Below, one piece after another: positions 42,420-51,400 of a stretch of DNA of 64,000 nucleotides. The notes below the pieces were generated by a model. That model had not been told where the DNA came from. It searched no databases and saw only the letters and a program-made list of their open reading frames with translations. Within the stretch, counting starts at the first letter, position 1. Each line of letters opens with the position of its first letter. The DNA comes from Cyclobacteriaceae bacterium (GTDB taxonomy: Bacteria; Bacteroidota; Bacteroidia; Cytophagales; Cyclobacteriaceae), in contig JAHBTY010000001.1 of NCBI GenBank assembly GCA_019638355.1, forward strand, positions 682,001 to 746,000. Reading direction: 5' to 3'. Both the position numbers and the translations under genes were made by a program.

Positions 42420-44858
42420 ATGTTCAAATCAATTTTTGTAACTGTGCTGGTGGCATGCCCAGGCTTGCTATTCGCGCAAACAATTCGCGGCCGCGTAACG
42501 GATCGTGAAGCTGCTCCTTTACCAGGCGCAACTGTTCAATTAAAATCACCCGCTCGAATTGCGATAACCGATCCGCTGGGGTATTTCAGTTTTAATAACC
42601 TGAACGCAGGTACCTATGAAGCTGAAGTACGATACGTGGGTTATCAAACGCTTACAATCAGTTTAGTAACCGAAACGGAAAACACAATCACGTTGCAGGA
42701 AGATGTTCGGATTACGGATCAGGTAATTGTGAATGCCACGCGCGCCAACGATAATGGGCCTACTGTGGCCACTACCCTTAACAAAGCAACGCTGCAAAAA
42801 CAAAACTTCGGGCAAGACTTACCATTCGTGTTGAATTGGTCGCCATCGTTGGTCAGCACTTCCGATGCCGGAGCTGGTGTGGGTTATACCGGTTTGCGCA
42901 TCCGCGGAAGCGATGCCACCCGAATTAATGTTACCATAAATGGTATTCCGGTAAATGATAGCGAAAGTCAGGGTGTGTTTTGGGTAAACACACCCGATCT
43001 TACTACTTCAGTGCAAAGCGTACAAGTGCAACGCGGGGTGGGTACATCTACCAACGGTGCCGGAGCATTTGGTGCCAGTGTAAATCTGCAAACTAACACG
43101 CGTAATGATGTTGCTTACACAGATGTGGTTAATTCGGTAGGGTCGTTTAATACATTACGAAACACCATAGCATTTGGTACAGGTTTGTTGAACAATAAAT
43201 TTGTGTTTGATGGCCGGTTATCAAAAATTACTTCGGATGGTTACATCGATCGCGCCAACTCTGATTTGAAATCCTATTCTGTTTCGGGTGGATATTATGG
43301 CGATAAAACAATGTTGAAGGCGATTGTGTTTGGGGGCAAGGAAATTACGTATCAAAGTTGGTACGGTGTACCTGAATCGCGATTGAACAACGATGTAGCT
43401 GCCATGGAAGAAACTGCTGCAGCCGAAGGTTGGAATCAACAACAGTTGGATAATCTGCTAACATCAGGGCGCACCTTTAATCTTTACACGTACGAAAACC
43501 AGGAAGACAATTACCAGCAGGATCATTATCAGTTACATGCCTCGCATCGGGCTACAGACAAATTAACCTTGCAAGGCGCGCTGCACTATACAAAAGGACG
43601 CGGATACTATGAAGAGTATCGCATCGACAATGATTTTGAAGATTATGGCTTACCCGAAGTAATAATTGGTGGTGAAACCATTTCATCAACCGATTTGATT
43701 CGCAGGCGCTGGCTCGATAATGATTTCTATGGCGTTACCTATTCACTTAATTACGAAACAGAAAAACTTAATTCGGTTTTAGGTGGTGCCTGGAATAAAT
43801 ATGATGGCGATCACTTTGGTCAGATTATATGGGCGCAGGTTTCGGAAGTGCCCAAAGATTATCAATATTACTCTAACCGCGGTGTAAAGAAAGACTTTAC
43901 TGTTTATTGGAAGAATACCTATGCCTTCACAAAAAAATTAGAAGGCTTTGTTGATTTGCAGTATCGCAGAATTGATTACGATGCCTCCGGTAAGGAAAAC
44001 CGGCAATTTGATTTTGTGGTGGACAAACAGTTTAATTTTTTCAATCCGAAGTTAGGATTGACCTATGCGATTGACCAACAGAATCAGGTTTATGCTTCGT
44101 ATGCAGTGGGTAACCGCGAGCCGGTGCGCGATGATTTTATTGATGCGTTGGCCGGAACTACTCCTAAACATGAAACATTGGGCGATCTGGAAGCAGGCTG
44201 GCGCTGGCGCAAACGTAATGTTAACCTGAATATAAACTACTACTACATGAGCTATAAGAATCAGTTAGTTCCCACCGGTAAGGTGAACGATGTGGGTGCC
44301 TTGATTCGCACCAATGTAGCTGATAGTTATCGCACGGGTTTAGAAGTAGAAGCCATGTGGCGAATCAGTTCTAAACTTTCGTGGATGGCTAATCTTACCC
44401 TAAGTGAAAACAAGATTAAAACATTTAACGAAGTGCTTTACGATTACGGAGAAAACTTTGATGACTACATAGAGCTTACCAACACCTACAGTAGTACGGA
44501 TATTGCTTTTTCTCCAGCGGTAATAGCCGGATCGGGTTTAACGGTTAATCCTGTCTCTAACCTGGAAATTTCCCTGCTCAGTAAATATGTGGGCGACCAG
44601 TTTCTGGATAATACTTCCAACACGAATCGGGTAATTGATGCCTACTTTATAAATGACATGCGTGTAACCTACACCTGGAAACCAAAAGGTATGCGCGAGA
44701 TTTCATTAAGTGGTTTGATGAATAATATTTTTAATGTGGCCTACGAATCGAATGGTTACACCTATGGTTATTATGGTGGGCCAACCGAATACCGTCAGAA
44801 TTTTTATTACCCGCAAGCTGGCAGAAATTTTATGTTGATGTTGGCACTCCGGTTTTAA
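42420..44858 (+). CDS. TonB-dependent receptor, probable thiamine transporter
   Basis: An 812-residue outer-membrane receptor. After a signal peptide (ends near LLFA) comes a CarboxypepD_reg domain (IRGRVTDREAAPLPGATVQL), the plug domain (YTGLRIRGSDATRINVTINGIPV, GVGTSTNGAGAFGASVNLQT) and a 22-strand beta-barrel that ends in NFMLMLALRF with the C-terminal Phe usual for barrels. The TPP riboswitch in its leader implies that the cargo is thiamine or a thiamine-related compound, as known for riboswitch-controlled Bacteroidota receptors. No thiamine biosynthesis genes adjoin it. Confidence 0.93.
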   Translation: MFKSIFVTVLVACPGLLFAQTIRGRVTDREAAPLPGATVQLKSPARIAITDPLGYFSFNNLNAGTYEAEVRYVGYQTLTISLVTETENTITLQEDVRITDQVIVNATRANDNGPTVATTLNKATLQKQNFGQDLPFVLNWSPSLVSTSDAGAGVGYTGLRIRGSDATRINVTINGIPVNDSESQGVFWVNTPDLTTSVQSVQVQRGVGTSTNGAGAFGASVNLQTNTRNDVAYTDVVNSVGSFNTLRNTIAFGTGLLNNKFVFDGRLSKITSDGYIDRANSDLKSYSVSGGYYGDKTMLKAIVFGGKEITYQSWYGVPESRLNNDVAAMEETAAAEGWNQQQLDNLLTSGRTFNLYTYENQEDNYQQDHYQLHASHRATDKLTLQGALHYTKGRGYYEEYRIDNDFEDYGLPEVIIGGETISSTDLIRRRWLDNDFYGVTYSLNYETEKLNSVLGGAWNKYDGDHFGQIIWAQVSEVPKDYQYYSNRGVKKDFTVYWKNTYAFTKKLEGFVDLQYRRIDYDASGKENRQFDFVVDKQFNFFNPKLGLTYAIDQQNQVYASYAVGNREPVRDDFIDALAGTTPKHETLGDLEAGWRWRKRNVNLNINYYYMSYKNQLVPTGKVNDVGALIRTNVADSYRTGLEVEAMWRISSKLSWMANLTLSENKIKTFNEVLYDYGENFDDYIELTNTYSSTDIAFSPAVIAGSGLTVNPVSNLEISLLSKYVGDQFLDNTSNTNRVIDAYFINDMRVTYTWKPKGMREISLSGLMNNIFNVAYESNGYTYGYYGGPTEYRQNFYYPQAGRNFMLMLALRF

Positions 44859-44872
44859 TTCAGAAGGTGCAT

Positions 44873-44903
44873 CCGCAAAGGTAAATTCCAGTTACCTTTG
44901 CGG
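44873..44903. promoter_or_regulatory. 12-bp perfect inverted repeat carrying a -7 box on both strands
   Basis: CCGCAAAGGTAA (44873-44884) and TTACCTTTGCGG (44892-44903) are perfect inverted arms with a 7-base loop. Each arm contains TACCTTTG, an exact match to TAnnTTTG, one on each strand (plus-strand copy 44893-44900). The right arm ends two bases before the ATG of the UbiA gene at 44906. It can be a hairpin terminator for the receptor gene, a palindromic promoter or an operator. Confidence 0.6.
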
Positions 44904-44905
44904 TC

Positions 44906-45760
44906 ATGGCCAATACCCAACGGCATTCTTTTAGTTTGCAGGCACTCATCCAACTTACCCGGTTCTGGAACCTGGTTATTATTGGTATGGCCCAGTATTT
45001 CGCGGCCTGCTTTCTGATTGACAAAGCTTTGATTTGGGATTGGAAGTTACTGGTGCTCGCAGTTTCAACGGCCATCATCGCGGCAGCAGGTTACATCATT
45101 AATGATTATTACGACATTAAGATTGATTTAATCAATAAGCCCGATCGGGTGGTGATTGGCAAAGGTATTACCCGCAGGTATGCCTTGTTCTTTCATACAT
45201 TTCTTTCAGTTACGGGAATAGCGTTGGGATTTTTACTCGGCCTGCGGATGGCAGCCATTCATGTTGTTTCAGCTTTTTTGCTGTGGTGGTATTCCAACAA
45301 TTTAAAACGACAACCCTTTATAGGAAATTTTGTTGTTGCACTGCTAACTGGTTTGTCGGTTTGGTTGGTGAACGTTGTGTACTATGAAAATTATGCATTG
45401 GTAACAATCTATGCAGTGTTTGCTTTGTTTATTACGCTGGTGCGTGAGATTGTAAAAGACATGGAAGACTTAAAAGGCGATAATACCTTTGGCTGTAAAA
45501 CATTGCCGATTGTGTGGGGCTTGCGAAAAACCAAATGGGTTATTTATGGCTTACTGATTTTGTTTGCAGGTGTAGTCATGTATCTGAATTACGAATACAC
45601 CAAACTTCCGGAATATTATTTCCTGGTATTTCTTTTTTTACCCTTGGCATTTTTTGTGGGCAGATTAATTGTAGCCGATACCAAAAAGGATTTTTATTGG
45701 CTCAGTCAATGGTGTAAAATCATTATGTTGTTGGGGATTTTAAGTATGGTTTTTATTTAG
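44906..45760 (+). CDS. UbiA-family prenyltransferase (geranylgeranylglycerol-P type)
   Basis: A 284-residue membrane prenyltransferase with about eight helices. The two catalytic Asp-rich motifs are NDYYDIKIDLINKPDR (about residues 67-82) and REIVKDMEDLKGD (about 179-191), which bind Mg-prenyl diphosphate. The Bacteroidota members are usually annotated geranylgeranylglycerol-phosphate geranylgeranyltransferase-like, though ubiquinone/menaquinone-type activities are also possible. The gene has its own promoter palindrome and is followed 15 bases later by purN. Confidence 0.87.
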   Translation: MANTQRHSFSLQALIQLTRFWNLVIIGMAQYFAACFLIDKALIWDWKLLVLAVSTAIIAAAGYIINDYYDIKIDLINKPDRVVIGKGITRRYALFFHTFLSVTGIALGFLLGLRMAAIHVVSAFLLWWYSNNLKRQPFIGNFVVALLTGLSVWLVNVVYYENYALVTIYAVFALFITLVREIVKDMEDLKGDNTFGCKTLPIVWGLRKTKWVIYGLLILFAGVVMYLNYEYTKLPEYYFLVFLFLPLAFFVGRLIVADTKKDFYWLSQWCKIIMLLGILSMVFI

Positions 45761-45775
45761 CGATTTGATTTTGAT

Positions 45776-46354
45776 ATGAGGCTGGCACGTATTGCAATTT
45801 TTATTTCCGGTAGTGGATCGAACGCAGAAAAGATCATAGAGCATTTTCAAAATCACGAGTCGATAAAAGTTTCATTGCTATTAAGTAATAATGCTGAGGC
45901 GTATGGATTGCAGCGTGCAGCACGTTATAATATTGCAACGTTGGTTTTTAATAAAGTACAATTCCGCGAAAGCGATGAAATAATAAGTGTGCTACGGGCA
46001 GCCGGAATAACGCATATTGTATTAGCAGGGTTTTTATGGTTGATTCCTCAAAATCTAATTGAAGCGTTTCCGAATCGGATAATCAATATTCACCCGGCAT
46101 TGTTGCCGAAGTTTGGTGGCAAGGGTATGTATGGTATGCGCGTGCATGAAGCGGTTAAAGCCGCTGAAGAAAGTGAAACAGGCATTACTATTCACGAAGT
46201 AAATGCGCACTATGATGAGGGCAAAATTTTAGCCCAGCACAAATGTGGCGTAGAAAAATCGGATAGCCCCGAACAAATTGCTGCGAAAGTGCAGCAACTA
46301 GAACATCAGTACTATCCGCAAGTAATTGAAAAGTGGGTAACTACTTCTTTGTAA
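45776..46354 (+). CDS. purN: Phosphoribosylglycinamide formyltransferase
   Basis: A 192-residue GAR transformylase using 10-formyl-THF for purine synthesis. Recognised blocks are IAIFISGSGSNAEKIIEHF at the N-terminus, IVLAGFLWLIP, IINIHPALLPKFGGKGMYG, with the His, and ESETGITIHEVNAHYDEGKILAQ, with the catalytic Asp. It follows the UbiA gene after 15 bases. Its 3' end overlaps the convergent thioesterase gene by 14 bases. Confidence 0.95.
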   Translation: MRLARIAIFISGSGSNAEKIIEHFQNHESIKVSLLLSNNAEAYGLQRAARYNIATLVFNKVQFRESDEIISVLRAAGITHIVLAGFLWLIPQNLIEAFPNRIINIHPALLPKFGGKGMYGMRVHEAVKAAEESETGITIHEVNAHYDEGKILAQHKCGVEKSDSPEQIAAKVQQLEHQYYPQVIEKWVTTSL

Positions 46355-46790
46355 GTTCAATCCACTGAAAGTCAATTGACTTCGGAAATTCTGAGAAGAT
46401 ATTTTTAATGTATTCGTTTGGCTGCGCCAGTTTGCGCAGGTTCAGATCAATCCACGAACCATCAATACTTAATGTAGTTGCCAGTGTTCCATCTTCCTTT
46501 AAAAATGTATGGCGTAAACTCCAGCGACTAAAATCGGGTGTGCTCTTATACAATTCTACGGTTAACGTGATTTTATCTTCCAGCCTGATTTCTCTTCGAA
46601 AGATTGCCTCTTCCCGAAACAGAATAGGCCCAATGGCAAACTCCTCAAACTTTTCGGTGGTGAGCCCACGTTCGCTCAGCAACTGCATACGCGCAGCAGC
46701 AGCAAAATCATAATACACCGAGTGGCGTAAGTGACGGTTGGCATCTATATCCGACCAACGGATGGATAGGGGCATAGAAAAGACAGACAT
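46341..46790 (-). CDS. 4HBT-type acyl-CoA thioesterase
   Basis: A 149-residue hot-dog-fold protein. The N-terminal helix-strand IRWSDIDANRHLRHSVYYDFAAAARMQLL carries the catalytic Asp-like position of the 4-hydroxybenzoyl-CoA thioesterase family (DxNxHxxHxxY pattern). EEAIFRREIRLEDKITLTVEL and FSRWSLRHTFLKEDGTLAT follow the family order. Chain preference is unknown. It is convergent with purN. Confidence 0.85.
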   Translation of the reverse strand: MSVFSMPLSIRWSDIDANRHLRHSVYYDFAAAARMQLLSERGLTTEKFEEFAIGPILFREEAIFRREIRLEDKITLTVELYKSTPDFSRWSLRHTFLKEDGTLATTLSIDGSWIDLNLRKLAQPNEYIKNIFSEFPKSIDFQWIELTKK

Positions 46791-46820
46791 GGTATAATTT
46801 TTTTGTTCTTAATTAAATGT

Positions 46821-46869
46821 TAGGCGGCTGACCGCTTGCTTACTCTTTCAAACAGCGGTCTGACGCCTA
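46821..46869. repeat. GC-rich hairpin in the 46.8-kb spacer
   Basis: TAGGCGGCTGACCGCT (46821-46836) and AGCGGTCTGACGCCTA (46854-46869) pair at 14 of 16 positions with a 17-base loop. It lies between two minus-strand genes. It is not followed by a T-run, so it resembles the other intergenic hairpins of the window more than a classical terminator. Confidence 0.45.
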
Positions 46870-46885
46870 TTCGCAGTAATAAAGT

Positions 46886-47584
46886 TCAGATTCCTAATTT
46901 CTGACGTTGTGTCCAGATTTCATCAATGGGTTGGCCGGTACTGCTCTTGCCACTGTGTCGCCAGTTGCCATCCACAAACGAAAAATCAAATTCAAGTTTT
47001 GCGCCTACGCGATTGTTATCGCGAGAAAACACTTCAATCGTTTCAGTGTACTTACCGTTTTCGGTAGTGTACGTTCCGCCACCGGTTCCGAAGAACTCTT
47101 TCGTTTCGCTGTTGTAGGCAATCCACTGAAAGCGTGTGCCCGAAAGTATCTTCATAGTTTTACGCGCACCGGGTGTCATGGTTTGCATGCCATTGCCAGT
47201 TACACGCCCGGTAATTAACCAGGCGCCTGCCAGTTGACCGGGTTTGCCGTCATCTAATCTCTTGAAATCATAAGTTGCCAGCTTCAGGGCATTGCCTTTT
47301 AATTGAAATGCTGAGCGAACTTCCACGCCAATATCTTCATTGTTCAATGTGTTAAACTCATTCACATAGATGAATTCATCTTTTTCAATTCGAAACGTTC
47401 CGCCATACGTGCCGATGTAACTTTTGTCTTTCTGATTATAAACGGCAACGGAGTAAAACTTATCAGCCACAATCATCACCATCAGGTTTTCATCGGTGCC
47501 GGCTTTCCACGCTCCGGTAATGTTGGGTTGGGCAGAGGAGCTAATGCTTAACCCTAACAGTATAAAAGGTAGTAGTACTTTCAT
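46886..47584 (-). CDS. Secreted protein with an internal duplication, function unknown
   Basis: A 232-residue protein with a signal peptide (MKVLLPFILLGLSISSSAQ). Two similar halves are visible, each with ITGAWKAG / ITGRVTGNG openings and a matching strand set: KSYIGTYGGTFRIEKDEFIYVNEFN in the first and KEFFGTGGGTYTTENGKYTETIEVF in the second. The pattern suggests a lipocalin-like small beta-barrel repeated in one chain. It sits 39 bases downstream of the homogentisate dioxygenase on the same strand, so the two may be co-transcribed. Confidence 0.6.
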   Translation of the reverse strand: MKVLLPFILLGLSISSSAQPNITGAWKAGTDENLMVMIVADKFYSVAVYNQKDKSYIGTYGGTFRIEKDEFIYVNEFNTLNNEDIGVEVRSAFQLKGNALKLATYDFKRLDDGKPGQLAGAWLITGRVTGNGMQTMTPGARKTMKILSGTRFQWIAYNSETKEFFGTGGGTYTTENGKYTETIEVFSRDNNRVGAKLEFDFSFVDGNWRHSGKSSTGQPIDEIWTQRQKLGI

Positions 47585-47623
47585 AGCTAAAGTTTTAAAT
47601 CTTGAATTTTAAATTCGAAATAG

Positions 47624-48817
47624 TTAAGGCGTATTAATTTCATTAAATCCACCTTCACTATTATCTGTCCAACTCATAGGATAATTTTTATCCAAAAACG
47701 CTAATGAATCTTCGGTAAGATATAAAGGTTTGAAGGTATCGATCATTACAGCCAACTCATGGGTTTCTTTTGCGCCAATACTTTTTTCCACCGTGCCCGG
47801 ATGTGGGCCATGTGGCAACCCTCCCGGATGTAGCGTAAACGAGCCGCGTTCAATTCCCCTGCGACTCATAAAATTTCCTTCGGCATAATACAACACTTCA
47901 TCGCTATCGATGTTGCTGTGGTTGTACGGTGCCGGAATGGCCAGCGGATGATAATCGAACAGGCGCGGCACGAATGAACAGATTACAAAATTGTGCGCCT
48001 GAAAAGTTTGATGCACGGGTGGTGGTTGGTGAATGCGACCGGTTATCGGTTCAAAGTCATGAATGGAAAAAGCATACGGCCATAAAAATCCATCCCATCC
48101 TACTAAGTCAAGCGGACTGTAATCATAAACGTATTGATGCAAGTATCCCTGCTTCTTGATCTTCATTAAAAACTCACCCTTGCTCGTGTCGGTAATTAAT
48201 TCTTGTGGCGGCCGTATGTCGCGCTCGCAATACGGAGCATGCTCACCCAATTGTCCTAATTCATTGCGATAACGCTTTACAGTTTCAACAGGTGAAGCCG
48301 CCTCTATGATCAACAAACGTAATGGGCCTTCCGCGAATTCCAATTTATAAATTACCGTGCGCGGAATTACTACATAATCACCCTGCTTTATTTCCAGTTT
48401 TCCGAAAGGTGAAATCAAAACCCCGTGTCCATCGTGAATATAAATTACTTCATCGCCCTCCGCATTTTTATAGAAATAATCCATTTTGCGTTGCACGGGT
48501 GAGCAAATGGAAATTGAACAATCATTATTAGCCAACAACACTTTGCGGGCGGATAGATAATCTTGGCCCGTAGTAGTTACTTTACTCGTATTTAAATGAG
48601 TTTGCCTTAACGCATAATCTTTGATGAGTTGCGGGCCATACTTTACTGGATCTTTCAATGCCTTGATACGGGTAGGGGCATTGATGTGATAGAGATTAGA
48701 GTAAATTCCAGAAAAACCTTCGGAGCTAACCAGTTCTTCTTTGTAAAGACTTCCGTCAAGTTGCCGAAATTGTGTATGGCGCTTATGCGGAATTTTTCCT
48801 AAACGATGGTAATACAT
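47624..48817 (-). CDS. hmgA: Homogentisate 1,2-dioxygenase
   Basis: A 397-residue non-haem iron dioxygenase that opens homogentisate in phenylalanine/tyrosine degradation. The cupin core has FAEGPLRLLIIEAASP and the Fe-ligand region PPPVHQTFQAHNFVICSFVPR, with PYNHSNIDSDEVLYYAEGNF and LHPGGLPHGPHPGTVEKSIG downstream, providing the His and Glu ligands. Length fits the shorter bacterial type. No hmgB/hmgC neighbours are present, so the rest of the pathway must be elsewhere. Confidence 0.93.
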   Translation of the reverse strand: MYYHRLGKIPHKRHTQFRQLDGSLYKEELVSSEGFSGIYSNLYHINAPTRIKALKDPVKYGPQLIKDYALRQTHLNTSKVTTTGQDYLSARKVLLANNDCSISICSPVQRKMDYFYKNAEGDEVIYIHDGHGVLISPFGKLEIKQGDYVVIPRTVIYKLEFAEGPLRLLIIEAASPVETVKRYRNELGQLGEHAPYCERDIRPPQELITDTSKGEFLMKIKKQGYLHQYVYDYSPLDLVGWDGFLWPYAFSIHDFEPITGRIHQPPPVHQTFQAHNFVICSFVPRLFDYHPLAIPAPYNHSNIDSDEVLYYAEGNFMSRRGIERGSFTLHPGGLPHGPHPGTVEKSIGAKETHELAVMIDTFKPLYLTEDSLAFLDKNYPMSWTDNSEGGFNEINTP

Positions 48818-48913
48818 AGTGAAGCGAGTTGATGTGGTGAAGGTAGAAAAATCAACCCGCTATGAAAACAATAATGTGATAAACAATCCGCCTTTAGCGG
48901 GATTGAAAATTAA

Positions 48914-50542
48914 TTACAACTTACTCCGATTCAACTCCGGAATGCGATCAAAAAGTTTAATAGCCTGCTGCAGTACTTCGTTGGTTTCGTTTATTACCGG
49001 ATAGAAGCTTTGATTATCCCACACGTTGCGGGCAATTTCGGCTTTGATGTAAATCTGAAAATAGCGTTTGTGTTTTTCCAGGTCTTTTGGCCGGGGTTGA
49101 ATTTTGTTTTTAACACCCATGGCCACCACTTGGTTCAGCATGGCATCGGTAACTTCAAAATGATGTAAATAGTCGGGGTAACCTTTATCGCGTAAGCGCT
49201 GTTTGTTTGTGGCTGCGTAGCTAAAAGCGAACTCGCGCAACACGTTTGCGGCAAACAATTGGTTAAAGTAGCGGCTTCCTCCCAGGGCAGTATCAAGCGG
49301 AACGAAATAATCGGGCATTACGCCACCTCCTCCATAAACGGAGCGTCCATTCTCAGTTTCGTATTTCAACGAATCATTAAAGTGAATACTATCTGCCGAG
49401 AAGAACTCCCCTTTTTTATAGCGCTCGCTAATATCCTGATCGTACGCTTCCAGGTTGTTATAAGGTTTTTGAATGGAGCGGCCACTGGGTGTATAGTAAC
49501 GCGATATGGTAAGTCTTACTTCCGAGCCATCGTTAAGTCTGAACGGTCGTTGCACCAAACCTTTTCCGTACGATCTGCGGCCTACAATCAATGCACGGTC
49601 GTTATCCTGCAGGGCTCCGGCCACAATTTCAGATGCGGAAGCACTGCTCTCATTAACCAGTACTATTAAATCGCCTTGTTCAAAATCGCCTCGCTCGGTA
49701 GCAAAATGTTGTTCATCGTATTTTGTTTCATGACTTTTTGTAAACACAATTTTCTTTCCTTTCTCCAGAAACTCATCGGCAATATCTACAGCCTGATCCA
49801 TGTAGCCACCGGGGTTACCCTGCAGATCAAGTATCAACTTGGTCATGCCTTCGCGTTTTAATTTGCTCATTGCCTCTTTCACCTCTTTATAAGTTGTTTG
49901 CGAAAACCGGTTTACTTTAATGTAACCAATTTCATGATTGATAAGGTAAGCAGCATCTACTGAGAATTGTGGAATTTTATCGCGGATAATTGTGAATGTT
50001 ATAGGCGTGGGGTTATTTCTGCGCACTACTTCAATTTTAACTTCGGTACCTTTAGGGCCTTTCAGGTATTTCTGCACATCCCGGTTCGACAGGCCAATGC
50101 TGGCTATATTCTTATCGTTGACTTTTACTATTTTATCTCCCGCCTGTAACCCTACCGATTCCGATGGCCCTCCGCTTAAGGCAGCCACCACAACCAGGGT
50201 ATCGTGAAAAATATTGAACTCAATGCCAATGCCTTCAAAATTCCCTTGCAAATCTTCATTGGCCGCAACCTGATCTTGTGCTGATAGGTAGGACGAATGG
50301 GGATCCAGCTTTCCCAGCATGTGGCCTATTGCATCTTCCACCAATTGGCTGGTTTCGGCCTCATCCACATACTCATTTTTTACCAGCCCCAGCACTTCTC
50401 TGAACTTCTGTACATCCTGGTTAATTTCAGGCCCCCCTGATTTATCCGTAATGCTTGCGCCTATCAATACTCCTGCCGCCAGGCCAATACACAAAATAAG
50501 TGGCAGGCTGATCTGATACGATGAATTCTTCTGCTCCTCCAT
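48914..50542 (-). CDS. S41 family C-terminal processing protease
   Basis: A 542-residue periplasmic protease with a single N-terminal anchor (residues about 11-31). An N-terminal helical region (VKNEYVDE), a PDZ domain (GIGIEFNIFHDTLVVVAAL, GLQAGDKIVKVND) and the S41 core follow. The catalytic Ser302 lies in ESSASASEIVAGAL and Lys327 in SYGKGLVQ, with the usual 25-residue spacing. ILDLQGNPGGYMDQA carries the substrate loop. It likely trims exported or outer-membrane proteins. A TAACTTTC box 17 bases ahead of the start is a weak promoter candidate. Confidence 0.94.
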   Translation of the reverse strand: MEEQKNSSYQISLPLILCIGLAAGVLIGASITDKSGGPEINQDVQKFREVLGLVKNEYVDEAETSQLVEDAIGHMLGKLDPHSSYLSAQDQVAANEDLQGNFEGIGIEFNIFHDTLVVVAALSGGPSESVGLQAGDKIVKVNDKNIASIGLSNRDVQKYLKGPKGTEVKIEVVRRNNPTPITFTIIRDKIPQFSVDAAYLINHEIGYIKVNRFSQTTYKEVKEAMSKLKREGMTKLILDLQGNPGGYMDQAVDIADEFLEKGKKIVFTKSHETKYDEQHFATERGDFEQGDLIVLVNESSASASEIVAGALQDNDRALIVGRRSYGKGLVQRPFRLNDGSEVRLTISRYYTPSGRSIQKPYNNLEAYDQDISERYKKGEFFSADSIHFNDSLKYETENGRSVYGGGGVMPDYFVPLDTALGGSRYFNQLFAANVLREFAFSYAATNKQRLRDKGYPDYLHHFEVTDAMLNQVVAMGVKNKIQPRPKDLEKHKRYFQIYIKAEIARNVWDNQSFYPVINETNEVLQQAIKLFDRIPELNRSKL

Positions 50543-50656
50543 AATATTTTATCTGCTCCGAAAGTTACTTTAACGGAAGTTCCAAATTAATTGTTTGCGA
50601 GGTTAATTTTTACCTTTCCCGGTTTGCTATATTTACCAAATAAAAAAATTGCTGAA

Positions 50657-51400
50657 TTGAAAAGCCTGAGTATTGCTGAATTAGTGGAACAAGATAATGT
50701 ACGAGCCTACGTGCTTTACTATTTTGGTATTCGCTTTTACGAATACTCAGAACACACGCTGGAGCAGGTATGCCGCGAAAAGGGGTTGAGTTTAAATGCT
50801 GTATTAAAAGAGCTGGAACAACCAGGTCTTAATTTTACCGAATCAGAACTTCCGTTAATTAATTATCCGCTCGATCTGGTAATCGAGTATCTGAAGCATG
50901 CACACTTTATTTTTGTAAAACATAAGTTACCCTACATTGGGCGCCTGGTCGAAAGTTTCAAGGCCAACCACAAGCTATACGATCAGGTTGAAAAGGATTT
51001 GAAAATCCTTTTTCCACTTTTTCTGGAAGATTTTATTCACCACATCTATGAAGAGGAAGATACACTCTTCAAGTACATCAACCTGTTGGAAAAAGCAGCG
51101 CATGGTAAAGCTAACCCAGCTCGCTTATACTACATGATGGAAAAAAGTGCACTGCAGCAATGTGCCGTAGAGCATGAGGCCCATGATGATGAGATGGCTG
51201 GCATTCGAAAGATTACCAAAGATTATCACCTGACAGCCGATGCTCCATTGCATGTAAAAGTGATTTATACCGAATTACTGCAGTTTGAAAAAAGCCTGAT
51301 AACTCATGCACGTGTAGAAAATGAAATACTTTTTCCGAAAGCACTTGCATTGGAGAATCAGGTGAAGCAGCGATTTTTTGAGCGCGCGAAACTTAACTAA
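50657..51400 (+). CDS. Hemerythrin-type / RIC-like iron-centre repair protein
   Basis: A helical protein of about 247 aa. The first 55 residues resemble the DUF542 head of RIC/ScdA (YEYSEHTLEQVCREKGL, VLKELE) but the usual Cys-Cys is replaced by Phe/Tyr and Glu/Tyr residues. The following hemerythrin-like domain has HAHFIFVKHKLPYI, FIHHIYEEEDTLFKYI, HEAHDDEM and HARVENEILFPKAL, giving the His/Glu carboxylate-bridge ligands for a di-iron site. The start is probably TTG at 50657; the frame opens at TTG 50591. It overlaps ruvX by one base. Confidence 0.78.
   Translation: MKSLSIAELVEQDNVRAYVLYYFGIRFYEYSEHTLEQVCREKGLSLNAVLKELEQPGLNFTESELPLINYPLDLVIEYLKHAHFIFVKHKLPYIGRLVESFKANHKLYDQVEKDLKILFPLFLEDFIHHIYEEEDTLFKYINLLEKAAHGKANPARLYYMMEKSALQQCAVEHEAHDDEMAGIRKITKDYHLTADAPLHVKVIYTELLQFEKSLITHARVENEILFPKALALENQVKQRFFERAKLN

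Noticed and set aside
49259-49669. Plus-strand 136-aa frame inside the S41 protease
   Set aside because: Antisense shadow of the conserved catalytic core.
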